From positions 19,495 to 83,494 of the forward strand of contig JAKQNF010000012.1 in the NCBI GenBank assembly GCA_029565935.1: a stretch of DNA of 64,000 nucleotides, read 5' to 3'. Under the pieces are notes generated by a model. That model did no database searches, had not been told where the DNA came from, and saw only the letters and a program-made list of their open reading frames with translations. The DNA comes from Bacillota bacterium (lineage in GTDB: Bacteria > Bacillota > DTU025 > MWDF01). The position numbers and the translations under genes are program-made. The stretch's first letter is position 1, and each line of letters starts with the position of its first letter. Shown here in pieces: positions 1 to 9,722 of this stretch.

Positions 1-312
1 ACCGTCTGGCTTTACCGCCAGCAGGCCAAACGGGTCGCTGGACATTTCGAGCATGGGTGCGTCGGCGGATCCTATGTATATGGGGGCTCTGGTGTCGGCT
101 CTGAGCTCTCCGGCCGCTCCTATGTGGTCCGGATGCCAATGGGTCAGCAAGATCGCCTCGAGCTTGAGCCCAAGCCCGTGAAGCCTTCCTAGCACCTTTG
201 CCTCGTTGGCGCCCGGGTCGAAGCACACCGCCCCTAACTGTCCTTTCTCGTATGCTATATAACAGTTCGTTTGCAAAGGCCCCACGATGAGCCTCACTAC
301 TTCTAACGACAT
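1..312 (-). CDS. MBL-fold metallo-hydrolase (glyoxalase II-like), C-terminus cut by window edge
   Basis: The first 104 codons are present and the rest lies beyond position 1. The protein starts MSLEVVRLIVGPLQTNCY and carries the metal-binding motif THWHPDHIGAA at about residues 56-66, the HxHxDH signature of the metallo-beta-lactamase fold. The opening resembles small glyoxalase II-like hydrolases common in Bacillota. The ATG at 312 follows GAGGTGATCGG, and dtd ends only 10 bases upstream, so the gene is probably the distal member of the recJ-relA-dtd operon. Family membership is clear; the substrate is unknown. Confidence 0.85.
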   Translation of the reverse strand, partial: MSLEVVRLIVGPLQTNCYIAYEKGQLGAVCFDPGANEAKVLGRLHGLGLKLEAILLTHWHPDHIGAAGELRADTRAPIYIGSADAPMLEMSSDPFGLLAVKPDG

Positions 313-321
313 CCGATCACC

Positions 322-771
322 TCAGAATTGCTTCCTGCTGTCTATGAGTATGGTCACGGGGCCGTCGTTCACGAGGGCGACTTCCATCTTCGCCCCGAAG
401 ACCCCCCTTTGGACCTCTATGCCCTTCGATTCCAACTTGTCGATGAACAGCTCGTACATGCTCCGTCCTAGTTCTGCCCCCGCGGCCTCCGTGAAGGATG
501 GCCTCCTGCCTCCCCTGGCGTCCCCGTACAGGGTGAACTGCGAGACTGCCAGCACCGCGCCTTCGACGTCCGTAAGCGAAAGGTTGAACTTCCCGTCACC
601 GTCATCGAACACCCTAAGACCCGCCACCTTATCAGCAGTGTACGAGGCGTCCTTCTCCCCGTCGTCCTTCGCCACGCCCAGAAGCACCAGGAACCCGGCC
701 CCTATTAGGCCCACCGTATCGCCGTCTACTTTGACCGAAGCCTCCTTGACCCTCTGAACGACAGCCCTCAT
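322..771 (-). CDS. dtd: D-aminoacyl-tRNA deacylase
   Basis: This 149-residue protein hydrolyses D-aminoacyl-tRNAs and mischarged Gly-tRNA(Ala), clearing them from the translation pool. The family signatures are visible: SQFTLYGD at about 77-84, which includes the catalytic-region SQFTL motif, and NDGPVTI near the C-terminus, the cross-subunit GP motif that enforces chirality. GGRRPSF replaces the more usual KGNRPSF, a mild variation. The length matches the family (about 145-150). It lies 8 bases downstream of relA, as in many Bacillota. Confidence 0.96.
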   Translation of the reverse strand: MRAVVQRVKEASVKVDGDTVGLIGAGFLVLLGVAKDDGEKDASYTADKVAGLRVFDDGDGKFNLSLTDVEGAVLAVSQFTLYGDARGGRRPSFTEAAGAELGRSMYELFIDKLESKGIEVQRGVFGAKMEVALVNDGPVTILIDSRKQF

Positions 772-779
772 CTGTCCTC

Positions 780-2915
780 CTATATCCTGGTCACTTCTTC
801 GACGCCCTGGATCTTCCTCATCTTGGTCATGATCGAGTTAAGGTAGTTGATGTCCCTGATCTCCATCCTCACGTGCACCTTGGCCGTGCCCGACTTGTAG
901 GCCTTGGCGCTGGCCGACACGAGCGCGACTTCCATCTCGGCGATTATCTTCGTTACGTCGTTCAGGAAACCGCTGCGGTCCTTCCCCACGATCTCGATGG
1001 ATACCTGGTAGAGCCCCCTCATCGACTTGCTCCAGGACACGCTGACCTGGCGCTCGGGCTCGCTCGCCGTTATCAGCTTGCCTTCCTCGCAGTCCGCCCT
1101 ATGGACGGACACTCCCCTTCCGCGGGTGATGAAGCCCACTATAGGCTCTTCCGGCACTGGGGAGCAGCATTTGGCGAACCTCACCAGGCAGCCCTCCAGC
1201 CCCGATACCACCACGCCCTTGGAGACAGCCTGTATGCTGGAGGCTTTCTTCAGCTTCAGCTCCGGTTCGGGAAACTTCTCGGGATACAGCCTGCCCACGA
1301 CGGCAGTCGGGGATATCTTGCCGTAACCTATCGACAAGAGCAGCTCGTCCATCCCGGAATAGCCGCTCTTCCTGGCCTCCTCGTCGAGCCTTTCTTCCTT
1401 CATGGAGGAGTGGACGTCGAGCTCGTAGCGCCTGAGCTCCTTTTCGAGCATATCCTTGCCCAGCTCGAGCTTCTCCTTCCTGCTCTGCTCCTTCATGAAG
1501 GCCCTGATCTTGGACCTGGCCCTGGTCGACTTCGCTATCTTCAGCCAGTCCCTCGAGGGGCCCTGGGAAGCCTTGTTCGTGATGATCTCAACTATGTCCC
1601 CGGTGTTCAGCTGGGTACTGAGCGGGACCAGCTTGGAGTTCACCTTCGCCCCCGCGCATTTGTGCCCCACGTTCGTGTGCACGTGGTATGCGAAGTCGAT
1701 GGGAGTTGCACCCTGCGGAAGCACCTTGACGTCGCCTTGCGGCGTGAACACGTACACTTCGTCGGACGAGAGGTCCATCTTGAGAGTGTCCATGAACTCG
1801 GATGAGTCGTTGGCCTCCTTCTGGATCTCTATCATCTGCCTCAGCCAGGCCATCTTCTCCTCGAAGGTGTCCGTCTTGCCCGTCGTGTGCTCTTTGTACT
1901 TCCAATGCGCCGCGATGCCGTATTCGGCGGTCCTGTGCATGTCCCAGGTCCTGATCTGTATCTCCAGCGGCTCGCCGCCGTTGCCGATGACGGTGGTGTG
2001 CAGCGACTGGTACATGTTGGTCTTGGGCATCGCGATATAGTCCTTGAACTTGCCCGGTATCGGTTTCCAGTATGTATGTATGGCGCCCAGCGCCGAGTAG
2101 CACTCATGCACCGTGTCGACTATGACCCTTAAGCCCATCAGGTCCCAGATCTCCGACAGCTGCCTTCCCTGGCTTATCATCTTCTGGTATATGCTGTAGA
2201 AGTGCTTGGGCCTTCCGCTTATCTCCGCAGTGATCCCCGCTTCTTGCATAAGGGCCGCCAGGGTCTTCTTCGCTTCCTCGATTATGCCCTCGCGCTCGGC
2301 CCTCCCCTTGGAGACCTGTACGGCCAGGCTGTAGTACGTATCGGGGTCCTTGAACAGCAGCGCCAGGTCCTCAAACTCCCATTTCCATCTCCATATGCCC
2401 AGCCTGTGCGCCAGCGGCGCGTAGATGTCCAGCGTCTCCTGGGCGACTCTTATCTGCTTCTCCCGGTCGGTGTGCTTGAGCGTCCTCATGTTGTGGAGCC
2501 TGTCGGCGAGCTTTATCAGCACCACGCGCACGTCGTTCGCCATCGCGACGAACATCTTCCTGTAGCTTTCTACCTGCTGCTCCCTCTTGTCCTTGAACTG
2601 CATGCGCGATAGCTTCGTCACGCCGTCGACGAGCTTTGCCACCTCGTCGCCGAACTCTGCCCTCAGCTCCTCGAGCTTGGCGTCGGTGTCCTCGAGCACG
2701 TCATGCAGGAGCGCTGCCGATATGCTAGTGGCCCCGAGCTGCATGTCCGCCAGCAGGAACGCGGTGGCGGCGGGGTGTTCCATGTACGGTTCCCCGCTGT
2801 CTCTCAGCTGGTTCTTGTGCTTGGCCTCGGCATAGGAATAAGCCCGCCGGATGAGGTCAAGGTTGGTCTCCGGGCGGTATGCCGATACTTTACTGACTAT
2901 CTCCTCGACGTTCAT
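780..2915 (-). CDS. relA: Bifunctional (p)ppGpp synthetase/hydrolase
   Basis: A 711-residue RelA/SpoT homologue that makes and degrades the stringent-response alarmone (p)ppGpp. The order of domains is an HD hydrolase ([10 protein letters not shown] near residues 69-78), the synthetase ([20 protein letters not shown] near 288-307), a TGS domain ([22 protein letters not shown] near 391) and a C-terminal ACT domain. The HD residues are intact, so hydrolase activity is expected in this single long Rel. It lies between recJ and dtd. The adenine phosphoribosyltransferase gene usual between recJ and relA in Bacillota is absent here. Confidence 0.97.
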   Translation of the reverse strand: MNVEEIVSKVSAYRPETNLDLIRRAYSYAEAKHKNQLRDSGEPYMEHPAATAFLLADMQLGATSISAALLHDVLEDTDAKLEELRAEFGDEVAKLVDGVTKLSRMQFKDKREQQVESYRKMFVAMANDVRVVLIKLADRLHNMRTLKHTDREKQIRVAQETLDIYAPLAHRLGIWRWKWEFEDLALLFKDPDTYYSLAVQVSKGRAEREGIIEEAKKTLAALMQEAGITAEISGRPKHFYSIYQKMISQGRQLSEIWDLMGLRVIVDTVHECYSALGAIHTYWKPIPGKFKDYIAMPKTNMYQSLHTTVIGNGGEPLEIQIRTWDMHRTAEYGIAAHWKYKEHTTGKTDTFEEKMAWLRQMIEIQKEANDSSEFMDTLKMDLSSDEVYVFTPQGDVKVLPQGATPIDFAYHVHTNVGHKCAGAKVNSKLVPLSTQLNTGDIVEIITNKASQGPSRDWLKIAKSTRARSKIRAFMKEQSRKEKLELGKDMLEKELRRYELDVHSSMKEERLDEEARKSGYSGMDELLLSIGYGKISPTAVVGRLYPEKFPEPELKLKKASSIQAVSKGVVVSGLEGCLVRFAKCCSPVPEEPIVGFITRGRGVSVHRADCEEGKLITASEPERQVSVSWSKSMRGLYQVSIEIVGKDRSGFLNDVTKIIAEMEVALVSASAKAYKSGTAKVHVRMEIRDINYLNSIMTKMRKIQGVEEVTRI

Positions 2916-2925
2916 CGATGCCGCC

Positions 2926-4662
2926 TCAGCTTCTCGGTGGCACGTCCGGGCTGTGCCTTATGTCCTTCAAGACGAGTTGCAGATACTCGTTGCCGTTGTA
3001 GTGGGAGACGTCTATCGTGTAGGCTATGTCCACGGGCGACCTGTCGTCGTCGAAGTCGGAGAACCTGTTGCCCATGTTGTAGCCTATCGCGCTGAGGAGT
3101 ATGCCGTCCCTGGAGAGCTTCAGCTTGAGATGCCTTCCTTCGTTGCCGACCCCTCTTATGTCGTTTATCTCCAGCTTGTTCGTCACGAAGACCGGTTCCG
3201 GATTCGAAAGCCCGTATGGCTGCAGCTTGCATATCTCCTTTGCCAGGTCCATAGTTATCCTCTGCGGCCTCAGCACGGCGTCCACCTTCAGGATGGGTAT
3301 GAGCTGGCTTGATATGATCTGCTGGGACGCAACGAAATTGATCTTCTCCTTGAACTGGTCGAGCATGTCCGATTTGAGCGTCAGCCCTGCCGCCTGGGCG
3401 TGCCCGCCGAAACGTATCAGGCAGTCCGAGCATTCCGTAAGGGCCGCATGCAGGTCGAAGCCGCCTATGCTCCTTCCTGAGCCCCTGCCTTCTCCGTTGG
3501 CGATCGAGATCAGTATCGCCGGCCTGTTGTAGCTCTCGACCATCCTGGACGCCACTATGCCGACGACGCCCTGGTGCCAGCCCTCCGAGGCGAGCACTAT
3601 GACGTTCATGGTGCTGATGTCCTGTTCTTCTAGCATGCCAACGGCCTGCTCGGATATCACAGCTTCGATCTCCTGGCGCCTTCGGTTCTCCTCGGCCAGC
3701 ATCGAGGCTATGTTAGCGGCCTTGTCGTTCTCGTCCGTCAAGAAGAGCTCGACGGCCACCGAAGCATCGCCGAGCCTTCCGACTGCGTTGAGCCTCGGGG
3801 CCAGCGTATAGCTTATGTTGGTGGCAGAAAGCGGCCTTCCGTAGAGGTTGCAGCTCTCCAGCAGGCTCGCAAGCCCCGGGTTGGACGTCTGCATCATCTG
3901 CTGCATCCCGAAATAGGCTATGGCCCTGTTCTCGCCCACCAGGGGAACCATGTCCGCTATCGTGCCGAGGGCTACCAGGTCCATGTACTTGACCGGGTCC
4001 GAGGAGGAATCGGCCCCTATGAGGCTATGCACGGCCTGGCACAGCTTGAACGCTACTCCCACCCCGGCGAGGTTGTCCTGGCCTATCCCGTCGTCCATGA
4101 GCTTGGGATTTACCACGGCGGTGCAGCTTGGTATGATCTCGCCCGGCTGGTGATGGTCGGTGATTATGACGTCCATCCCGAGCTCCTTGGCTCTTTCTAC
4201 CTCGTTGTAGGCACTTATGCCGCAATCGACGGTGACTATGACCTTGATGCCCTGCAAGGCCGCCTGCTCGATCGCCTCTATGTTGATGCCGTAGCCTTCC
4301 TCGAGCCTCTTGGGGATGTAGGACTGCACGTCGGCCCCCAGCTCTGAAAGGCATCTCGCCAGCGTGGCGGTGCCCGTTATGCCGTCCACGTCGTAATCGC
4401 CGTATATCATGATCCTCTCGTTGGCGTAGATGGACCTCAACAGCCTCGTGGCAGCCCTTTTCATGTCGGGCAGCCCAAGCGGGTCCGTCATGTGGTCCAA
4501 TGACGGGTTGAGGAAGCGCTGGGCGCTCTCACTGTCGGTGATGCCCCTGTTGTATAGGAGTCCTGCCATGGTCTCGGACACGCTGAAAATTCGTGCATGC
4601 TCCCTGCGCTGCACGACATCCAATTCGTTCCTGAGCTCCCACTTCTTCCGTGCCCTGGCCAT
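2926..4662 (-). CDS. recJ: Single-stranded-DNA-specific exonuclease RecJ
   Basis: A 578-residue 5'-3' single-strand DNA exonuclease of the DHH family, used in recombination and mismatch repair. Motifs seen: YGDYDVDGITG (metal-binding motif I), VTVDCGIS, TDHH, and the DHHA1 region with RFGGHAQAAG near residue 395. I place the start at the ATG at 4662, which sits 9 bases after AGAAGG; the in-frame ATG three codons upstream lies directly on that site. The protein is short compared with the roughly 780-residue B. subtilis RecJ, but ends with an OB-like region as in compact RecJs. Confidence 0.94.
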   Translation of the reverse strand: MARARKKWELRNELDVVQRREHARIFSVSETMAGLLYNRGITDSESAQRFLNPSLDHMTDPLGLPDMKRAATRLLRSIYANERIMIYGDYDVDGITGTATLARCLSELGADVQSYIPKRLEEGYGINIEAIEQAALQGIKVIVTVDCGISAYNEVERAKELGMDVIITDHHQPGEIIPSCTAVVNPKLMDDGIGQDNLAGVGVAFKLCQAVHSLIGADSSSDPVKYMDLVALGTIADMVPLVGENRAIAYFGMQQMMQTSNPGLASLLESCNLYGRPLSATNISYTLAPRLNAVGRLGDASVAVELFLTDENDKAANIASMLAEENRRRQEIEAVISEQAVGMLEEQDISTMNVIVLASEGWHQGVVGIVASRMVESYNRPAILISIANGEGRGSGRSIGGFDLHAALTECSDCLIRFGGHAQAAGLTLKSDMLDQFKEKINFVASQQIISSQLIPILKVDAVLRPQRITMDLAKEICKLQPYGLSNPEPVFVTNKLEINDIRGVGNEGRHLKLKLSRDGILLSAIGYNMGNRFSDFDDDRSPVDIAYTIDVSHYNGNEYLQLVLKDIRHSPDVPPRS

Positions 4663-4748
4663 CGTCCACATCCTTCTGATTGCTTATACATTTTAAATGA
4701 TAACATATTAAAGCTCCCCATTTAAGGCCAGTTTACGTAACCTCCGAT

Positions 4749-5480
4749 CTAGCCCGGGCCCTGCCTTCTCGCCCACGATCTCAGCTCCTGCCTCTTGCTT
4801 TTCCAGCCCGGCATGTGCGCGTCCATGAAGCGCTTGAACCCCGATTGGTGGTCGAGATGGAACAAGTGGGCGAGCTCGTGCATCATCACGTATGCAAGAA
4901 GGTCCGGCTCCGCTTTCGCAAGGGCGGCGTTGATGCTTATCGTGTTCGTGACGGCACTGTAGCTGCCCCATCTAGATCTCATGCTCCTTACCCTCAAGGA
5001 CGGTCTTCCCTTTGGCGGCACATTCATGGCGGGCAAGAATGCTTCCATGTACTCCATCGCCTTTTCCAGGACCTTCTTTTCGTACCAGGCATCCAGCGAG
5101 GCGAGCGCCTTCACGGCGGAGTCCGGCTGGGGGACCATCAGCAGAAGCTCCCCGCCGTCTTCGATCGCCAAGGCCCTGGGCGCATAGCCCACCTTCAACG
5201 AAAGGACCTTCCCGGCATACTCTACCATTTCAGGAAGATCAGCCCTGGCGCTGTACGGGCCGATCTTTTCGGCAAGGGCTTTTGCTTCTTCCACCGACTT
5301 CGAAAGCCAAGCCGCCTTCCCGTCAAGCAACGAACGTACGGAAGCTTCCGCAAATCCCCACGGCACCGTCATCTTCGCCTTGCCGTCCTTCATGACCCGG
5401 AGAGTTACGGTCCTCACCCTTTTTTGGGTTACGTCAACGCTGTAGATGTTGCCCTCGTGCTCTACGCCATAAGATCTCAT
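4749..5480 (-). CDS. YgjP-like zinc metallopeptidase (DUF45)
   Basis: A 243-residue protein of the YgjP/DUF45 (M48-related) family. The zinc site HELAHLFHLDH is present near residues 197-207, and the upstream block SMRSRWGSYS is the family's typical RxxWGS element. The start at 5480 is chosen because the similarity begins at MRSYGVEHEG; an in-frame TTG further upstream would overlap the preceding terminator. Physiological substrates of this family are unknown. It follows the HD-protein terminator and is probably its own short unit. Confidence 0.85.
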   Translation of the reverse strand: MRSYGVEHEGNIYSVDVTQKRVRTVTLRVMKDGKAKMTVPWGFAEASVRSLLDGKAAWLSKSVEEAKALAEKIGPYSARADLPEMVEYAGKVLSLKVGYAPRALAIEDGGELLLMVPQPDSAVKALASLDAWYEKKVLEKAMEYMEAFLPAMNVPPKGRPSLRVRSMRSRWGSYSAVTNTISINAALAKAEPDLLAYVMMHELAHLFHLDHQSGFKRFMDAHMPGWKSKRQELRSWARRQGPG

Positions 5481-5525
5481 CGCCGCCCGTCCTTTGCTGC
5501 TTTTATGCCTTATCTGCAAGGATAT

Positions 5526-5548
5526 GAAAAACGGCCCGCTAACGGGCC
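5526..5548 (-). terminator. Rho-independent terminator after the HD-domain gene
   Basis: On the minus strand GGCCCG-TTAG-CGGGCC is followed by GTTTTT. It lies about 40 bases after the stop of the HD protein gene and just before the YgjP-like gene. Confidence 0.75.
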
Positions 5549-5585
5549 AGTGTGAATTCTAAAGGTCCAGGCTCGTATCTTGCCG

Positions 5586-6260
5586 CTAGAGGAACCTCGC
5601 CCCGTTGGCGACTATAGAGAACTCGCAGCCTAAGAAGGCCGCGGCCTTCCTGCTCATGGTCATACGGGTCATGAACAGCTCGAAGTATTCCATCACCGAC
5701 GTGACCTCGCTGTCTATCACGAGGTTGAGCGTTATCCTCTTGTGCTCTGCGTCGACGTCGAGGAACGAGCTCGTCACGCTGTAGCATACCCTATCGTGCA
5801 CGTCGAAATCCGAATCGTTCCTTTTGACCTGCACCCTTGTCCTGTGCACGTCCGTCTTGTCGGCTAGTATGAGGGCGGCGGATATGTGGTTCACGACGTG
5901 CCCGATCTCCTCTTCGTGGTTGCCCAAAGCGGAGATTATAACAGCCACTTCCTGCGGGTCCATCCCCATGTCAAGAAGCGCGGGCGCAGCCAGGCTCGCG
6001 CTCAGCGTGCCATGGTGCTCGCGGTTTATCGAGTTGCCGATGTCATGTATGTAGCCGGCTATGGCGGCAAGCTGTGCGTCCCTTTCGCTAAACCCCAACC
6101 TCTTCATGACGTTGTCCGCTATGTCGGAGACTAGCTTGGCATGCCTGAGGCCGTGCTCGGTGTATCCCATCGCCTTGATGTTCTTAGCCGCCCTGTCGAG
6201 GAAGGCCATTATGACGGGATTTTCCCTTACCTCTTTCAACGTGACTAGCTTGTTTTCCAA
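5586..6260 (-). CDS. HD-domain phosphohydrolase, substrate unknown
   Basis: A 224-residue HD superfamily protein. Metal-binding residues are visible in TEHGLRHAKLVSDIA, AGYIHDIGNSINREHHGTLS and LILADKTDVHR, giving H...HD...D. The C-terminal third (about 150-224) is beta-rich and unlike simple HD hydrolases, so it may bind a ligand or partner. The TTG at 6260 is preferred because GGAGG lies 8 bases upstream; the earlier in-frame GTG overlaps that site. Similar HD proteins are conserved in anaerobic bacteria, but I know of no established substrate. Confidence 0.8.
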   Translation of the reverse strand: MENKLVTLKEVRENPVIMAFLDRAAKNIKAMGYTEHGLRHAKLVSDIADNVMKRLGFSERDAQLAAIAGYIHDIGNSINREHHGTLSASLAAPALLDMGMDPQEVAVIISALGNHEEEIGHVVNHISAALILADKTDVHRTRVQVKRNDSDFDVHDRVCYSVTSSFLDVDAEHKRITLNLVIDSEVTSVMEYFELFMTRMTMSRKAAAFLGCEFSIVANGARFL

Positions 6261-6282
6261 TGGACCGCCCTCCACATAGCCA

Positions 6283-6310
6283 GGGCCGCGCCCTTGTTTA
6301 GGCGCGGCCC
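6283..6310. terminator. Inverted repeat between the secreted-protein gene and the HD gene
   Basis: A perfect 10-bp stem (GGGCCGCGCC / GGCGCGGCCC) with an 8-base loop follows the stop of the 258-residue secreted protein. There is no T-run on the minus strand, so it may attenuate transcription or stabilise RNA rather than fully terminate. Confidence 0.45.
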
Positions 6311-6326
6311 TTGACCTTTATGCTTA

Positions 6327-7103
6327 CTATAGGTATTCGATCGCGAACTGGTCGATAGGCCCGAACGGGACGTAGAGTATCCAGCTCAGCTTCTCGCCCT
6401 TGAGCCCTGAAGTCGCAGGGTCCTTCTGCCAGAACGGCATCAGTGCGAAGGTCCTTACGCTCGTACCGGCCTTCAGCAGGCCATCAGCCACCGTCTCAGG
6501 CACTAGCGAATAATACCTCTTCTTGAAAGTGCCGTCGATCTCCACCACGCAGAATGCCTCCTGCATGGGCATTATGTACCGATCGAGCTTGCCGGCGTTG
6601 GTGAAGTACAGGTCGAACTTGATCTCGTCTCCCATCTGCAAGTAGCCGAGCACCTGCAGCGTTACCCCGCCTATCGTCTCGGGTTTCTTGAAAAGGCCCT
6701 TGGAGTAGCTGCTCGATACCCAGTCGGAACCCACCAGCTTGTCATCCACAACCGCGTCCTTGCCTACTCCGACGCTCTTCACCTTGACATATCTAGGTAC
6801 GATCTTCCCGTCCTTGTTGACGTAGTAGACCTTTACGCGCACGCTGTCTCCGATGACCTCGGATTCGACCGCCTCTATCTTGGTGAAACCGTCGGTCGTG
6901 CCCTTGCGTACCTGTACGAGCTCCACGAAACTCAGGGCCGCGTCAGAGGCGAGAAGCTTCGCGTCCTCCCACTTTGCGTTCTGGAAGGCGGTAACATAGG
7001 CGACCGCCGTCGTCTCGGCCGAAGTGTTAGCCGTTGCAGCCGGGATACCGATCATGACCGCCAACAGCAACGCAGCCGCCACCGGCATAATCCTTCTCAT
7101 CAT
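6327..7103 (-). CDS. Secreted protein of unknown function
   Basis: A 258-residue protein with a clear Sec signal peptide: MMRRIMP, then a hydrophobic stretch AAALLLAVMIGIPAA, and a likely cleavage after ATA-N at about residue 26. No lipobox is present. The mature part is beta-rich with two apparent halves, one around LVQVRKGTTDGFTKIEAV that resembles NTF2-like or DUF4878-type secreted domains, and one around DEIKFDLYFTNAGKLDRYIMP. I cannot assign a function. The start follows GGAGG by 8 bases. It sits just downstream of yajC, where secD often lies in other bacteria. Confidence 0.75.
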   Translation of the reverse strand: MMRRIMPVAAALLLAVMIGIPAATANTSAETTAVAYVTAFQNAKWEDAKLLASDAALSFVELVQVRKGTTDGFTKIEAVESEVIGDSVRVKVYYVNKDGKIVPRYVKVKSVGVGKDAVVDDKLVGSDWVSSSYSKGLFKKPETIGGVTLQVLGYLQMGDEIKFDLYFTNAGKLDRYIMPMQEAFCVVEIDGTFKKRYYSLVPETVADGLLKAGTSVRTFALMPFWQKDPATSGLKGEKLSWILYVPFGPIDQFAIEYL

Positions 7104-7131
7104 CCGAGGAACCTCCTCTTTAAAAGGCGCC

Positions 7132-7455
7132 TCAGGACTTCTTCTCTGCCGGCTTCTCCGCGAACTCGGGCTTGCCTTCGACGGCGTTGATGCCCCATTT
7201 CTTGATGCGGCAAAGAATCTCCTGCGAGCTGTCCTCCGCTATGTTGATTATGAGGTCGTCGTCCTTGACGTCCACTATGACGGCCCTCAAGCCGCCTATC
7301 GTGATGATCCTGTTGTCCTTCCTAAGCGACGCCATCATGGCCTCGCGCTTCTTCTTCTGCTGCTGCTGAGGCCTGATCGTCAGGAAATACATCATAGCGA
7401 ACAGAGCCACTACCCAGATTATCAGGAAAGTTGAGCTTCCAGTGCCAGTCGTCAT
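7132..7455 (-). CDS. yajC: Preprotein translocase accessory subunit YajC
   Basis: A 107-residue protein with one N-terminal membrane helix (FLIIWVVALFAMMYFLTI) followed by RPQQQQKKKREA, the standard YajC junction, and a small cytosolic domain. YajC associates with SecDF at the Sec translocon. It follows queA-tgt as in many bacteria, but secD/secF are not in the window. The acidic and lysine-rich tail (KPEFAEKPAEKKS) is lineage-specific. Confidence 0.93.
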   Translation of the reverse strand: MTTGTGSSTFLIIWVVALFAMMYFLTIRPQQQQKKKREAMMASLRKDNRIITIGGLRAVIVDVKDDDLIINIAEDSSQEILCRIKKWGINAVEGKPEFAEKPAEKKS

Positions 7456-7533
7456 TCAAATACCTCCATAGAGTTAATCGGAAAATAACTATTTTATTAT
7501 AAGCTCTCGCATATAAGACTGCAATCATGCTGC

Positions 7534-8709
7534 TTATCGCATGGTTCTTTTTCCCGCCGCGCCGTTATTCCCCCCGTTGCTCCAGATAATCCTCTGCTCT
7601 GCCAGGAATTCCGCGAACCTCCCTTCCGCAAGGGAGGCCCTGAGCTTTTCCATGAACCTCATCATGAACCTTACGTTGTGCATCGTGGTCAACCTTATGC
7701 CGAGGACCTCCCCTGCCTTGAGCAGGTGCCTCACGTACGCCCTCGAGAAGTTGCGGCATGCGTAGCAGTCGCAGCCCTCGTCGATAGGCGATTCGTCTTC
7801 TGCCGAGCCGGCGTCCCGGACGATGAACCGTCCTCTGTCGGTGAATATGGTGCCGTTCCTGGCTATCCTCGTTGGCAGGACGCAGTCGAACATGTCTATG
7901 CCCAGCGCCACGGCCTCGAGTATCGCATCGGGGCTTCCCACTCCCATAAGATATCTCGGCTTGTCCTCCGGAAGGGCAGGAGTAGTGTACGACAACACCC
8001 TGTACATGTCGTCCTTGCTCTCGCCCACCGACAGGCCCCCTATCGCGTAGCCGTCGAAGCCCATCCCTACGAGCTCCTTGGCCATGCCAAGCCTGATGTC
8101 CTCGAAGCCGGCCCCTTGGACTATGCCGAAAAGCGCCTGGTCCTTCCTGTCGTGGGCGTCCTTGCACTTTCCCGCCCATATGGCCGACATCCTGGCCGAT
8201 GCTTCCGCGTACTCGCGCGACGATCCGAACGGCATGCACTCGTCCAGGACCATGGCTATGTCCGATCCGAGGGAGTTTTGGATCTCCATTACCTTCTCGG
8301 GGCTGAAGAAATGCCTCGAACCGTCGATATGTGAGCTGAACCAGACGCCGTCCGCCTTGATCTTCCTGAGCCCCGAGAGGCTGAACACCTGGTAGCCGCC
8401 AGAATCCGTCAGGATGGCGCCGTCCCAGCCCATGAACTTGTGCAAGCCCCCCATGCGCTCGATCAGCGCGTGTCCAGGCCTCAGGTAAAGATGATACGTG
8501 TTTGCGAGTATGAGGCCCGCCCCTGCTTCCTTGACCTCGTCGGGCGTCATGGTCTTTACCGTCGCCTGTGTGCCAACCGGCATGAACACGGGCGTCGCTA
8601 CAGACTTGTGCGCGGTCCTGAGCTCACCGAGCCGCGCATGGCTATCTTTATCCTTGGCTAAGATGCGGAAATCAATCGGTGACAAAGCTACCTCCCCGCC
8701 AGCCTTCAT
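7534..8709 (-). CDS. tgt: tRNA-guanine(34) transglycosylase
   Basis: A 391-residue queuine/preQ1 tRNA-ribosyltransferase that swaps G34 for preQ1 in GUN-anticodon tRNAs. It shows the nucleophile region LTDSGGYQVFSL near residue 101, GGLSVGES, the second catalytic block FDCVLPTRIARNG, and the zinc ligands CDCYAC plus a later His in AYVRHLLKAGE. The ATG overlaps the queA stop codon (ATGA), so translation of the two is probably coupled. With queA and, further on, queT, the genome has a preQ1-to-queuosine route. Confidence 0.97.
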   Translation of the reverse strand: MKAGGEVALSPIDFRILAKDKDSHARLGELRTAHKSVATPVFMPVGTQATVKTMTPDEVKEAGAGLILANTYHLYLRPGHALIERMGGLHKFMGWDGAILTDSGGYQVFSLSGLRKIKADGVWFSSHIDGSRHFFSPEKVMEIQNSLGSDIAMVLDECMPFGSSREYAEASARMSAIWAGKCKDAHDRKDQALFGIVQGAGFEDIRLGMAKELVGMGFDGYAIGGLSVGESKDDMYRVLSYTTPALPEDKPRYLMGVGSPDAILEAVALGIDMFDCVLPTRIARNGTIFTDRGRFIVRDAGSAEDESPIDEGCDCYACRNFSRAYVRHLLKAGEVLGIRLTTMHNVRFMMRFMEKLRASLAEGRFAEFLAEQRIIWSNGGNNGAAGKRTMR

Positions 8710-9722
8710 ATTATGAGCATGGCGTCGCCGAAGGAGAAGAACCTGTACTCCATGCTGACCGCCGTGCCGTATGCCGCAAGGGTGTTGTCAAGCCCGTGGA
8801 ACGCGGCCACGAGCATTATCAGCGTAGATTTCGGCAGATGGAAGTTGGTGATCATCCCGTCGACCGCCTTGAAACGGTATCCCGGATATATGTAAGCCGC
8901 AGTCCAGCCTTCGGCGGCAACGATCCTGCCGTCCTCGTGCGCCACGGTCTCCAGCGTCCTGACCGAGGTCGTCCCTACGGCGATGACCCTTCCGCCCGAG
9001 GCCCTGGCCCTGTTGATCTTCTCGGCCTCCTGCTCGCTTATGCTGAACTTCTCCGAATGCATCCTGTGCTTGGTTATGTCGTCCTCGCTGACCTTGCCGA
9101 AAGTACCGAGCCCCACATGAAGCGTGCACCATGCCGTATCGACGCCTATGGCGCCGATCCTGTCGATTAGCTCGCGGGTGAAATGCAGCCCCGCCGTAGG
9201 CGCGGCAGCCGATCCTACCACCCTGGAGTATATCGTCTGGTACCTCTCGGGATCGTCAGGATACTTCTTGATGTAAGGGGGCACGGGCATGTAACCTTCC
9301 GCGGCTATGACCCCGTCCACGGATCCGTCGGCCTCGAGCGCGAGATACCTCTCTCCCGTAGGAGTGATACCCTCCACCTTGCACCTTATCTTGCCCGAGC
9401 AAAGCGGCACCACAGCGCCCGGTTTAAACTTCCTGCCCGGATGCACCCAAGCTTCCCAGACGTCGTCGTACATCCTCTTGAGCAGCAAGACTTCCGTCCT
9501 GCCCTCTCCGTACAGGCGCGCCGGGAGCACCCTGGTATCGTTTAGGACGAGCACGTCGCCCGCTCTCAAATACTCCGTGACATCCCTGAAATGCCTGTGT
9601 TCTATCCCTTTTGTGCCCCTTTTCAGCACCATGAGCCTCGAGGAATCGCGCGGTTGTGCCGGCGTCTGTGCTATCAGCTCCTGAGGAAGGGGATAGTCGA
9701 AGTCTTCAAGCCTTAGGTTCAA
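8706..9722 (-). CDS. queA: S-adenosylmethionine:tRNA ribosyltransferase-isomerase
   Basis: A 338-residue QueA that transfers the ribosyl moiety of SAM to preQ1 in tRNA, giving epoxyqueuosine. The N-terminus LEDFDYPLPQELIAQTP and the blocks DVLVLNDTRVLPARL, AAPTAGLHFT and GTTSVRTLE are the family signatures. It begins at a TTG that overlaps the stop of era (TTGA) and ends overlapping tgt, so era-queA-tgt is a tightly packed operon. Length is typical. Confidence 0.97.
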   Translation of the reverse strand: MNLRLEDFDYPLPQELIAQTPAQPRDSSRLMVLKRGTKGIEHRHFRDVTEYLRAGDVLVLNDTRVLPARLYGEGRTEVLLLKRMYDDVWEAWVHPGRKFKPGAVVPLCSGKIRCKVEGITPTGERYLALEADGSVDGVIAAEGYMPVPPYIKKYPDDPERYQTIYSRVVGSAAAPTAGLHFTRELIDRIGAIGVDTAWCTLHVGLGTFGKVSEDDITKHRMHSEKFSISEQEAEKINRARASGGRVIAVGTTSVRTLETVAHEDGRIVAAEGWTAAYIYPGYRFKAVDGMITNFHLPKSTLIMLVAAFHGLDNTLAAYGTAVSMEYRFFSFGDAMLII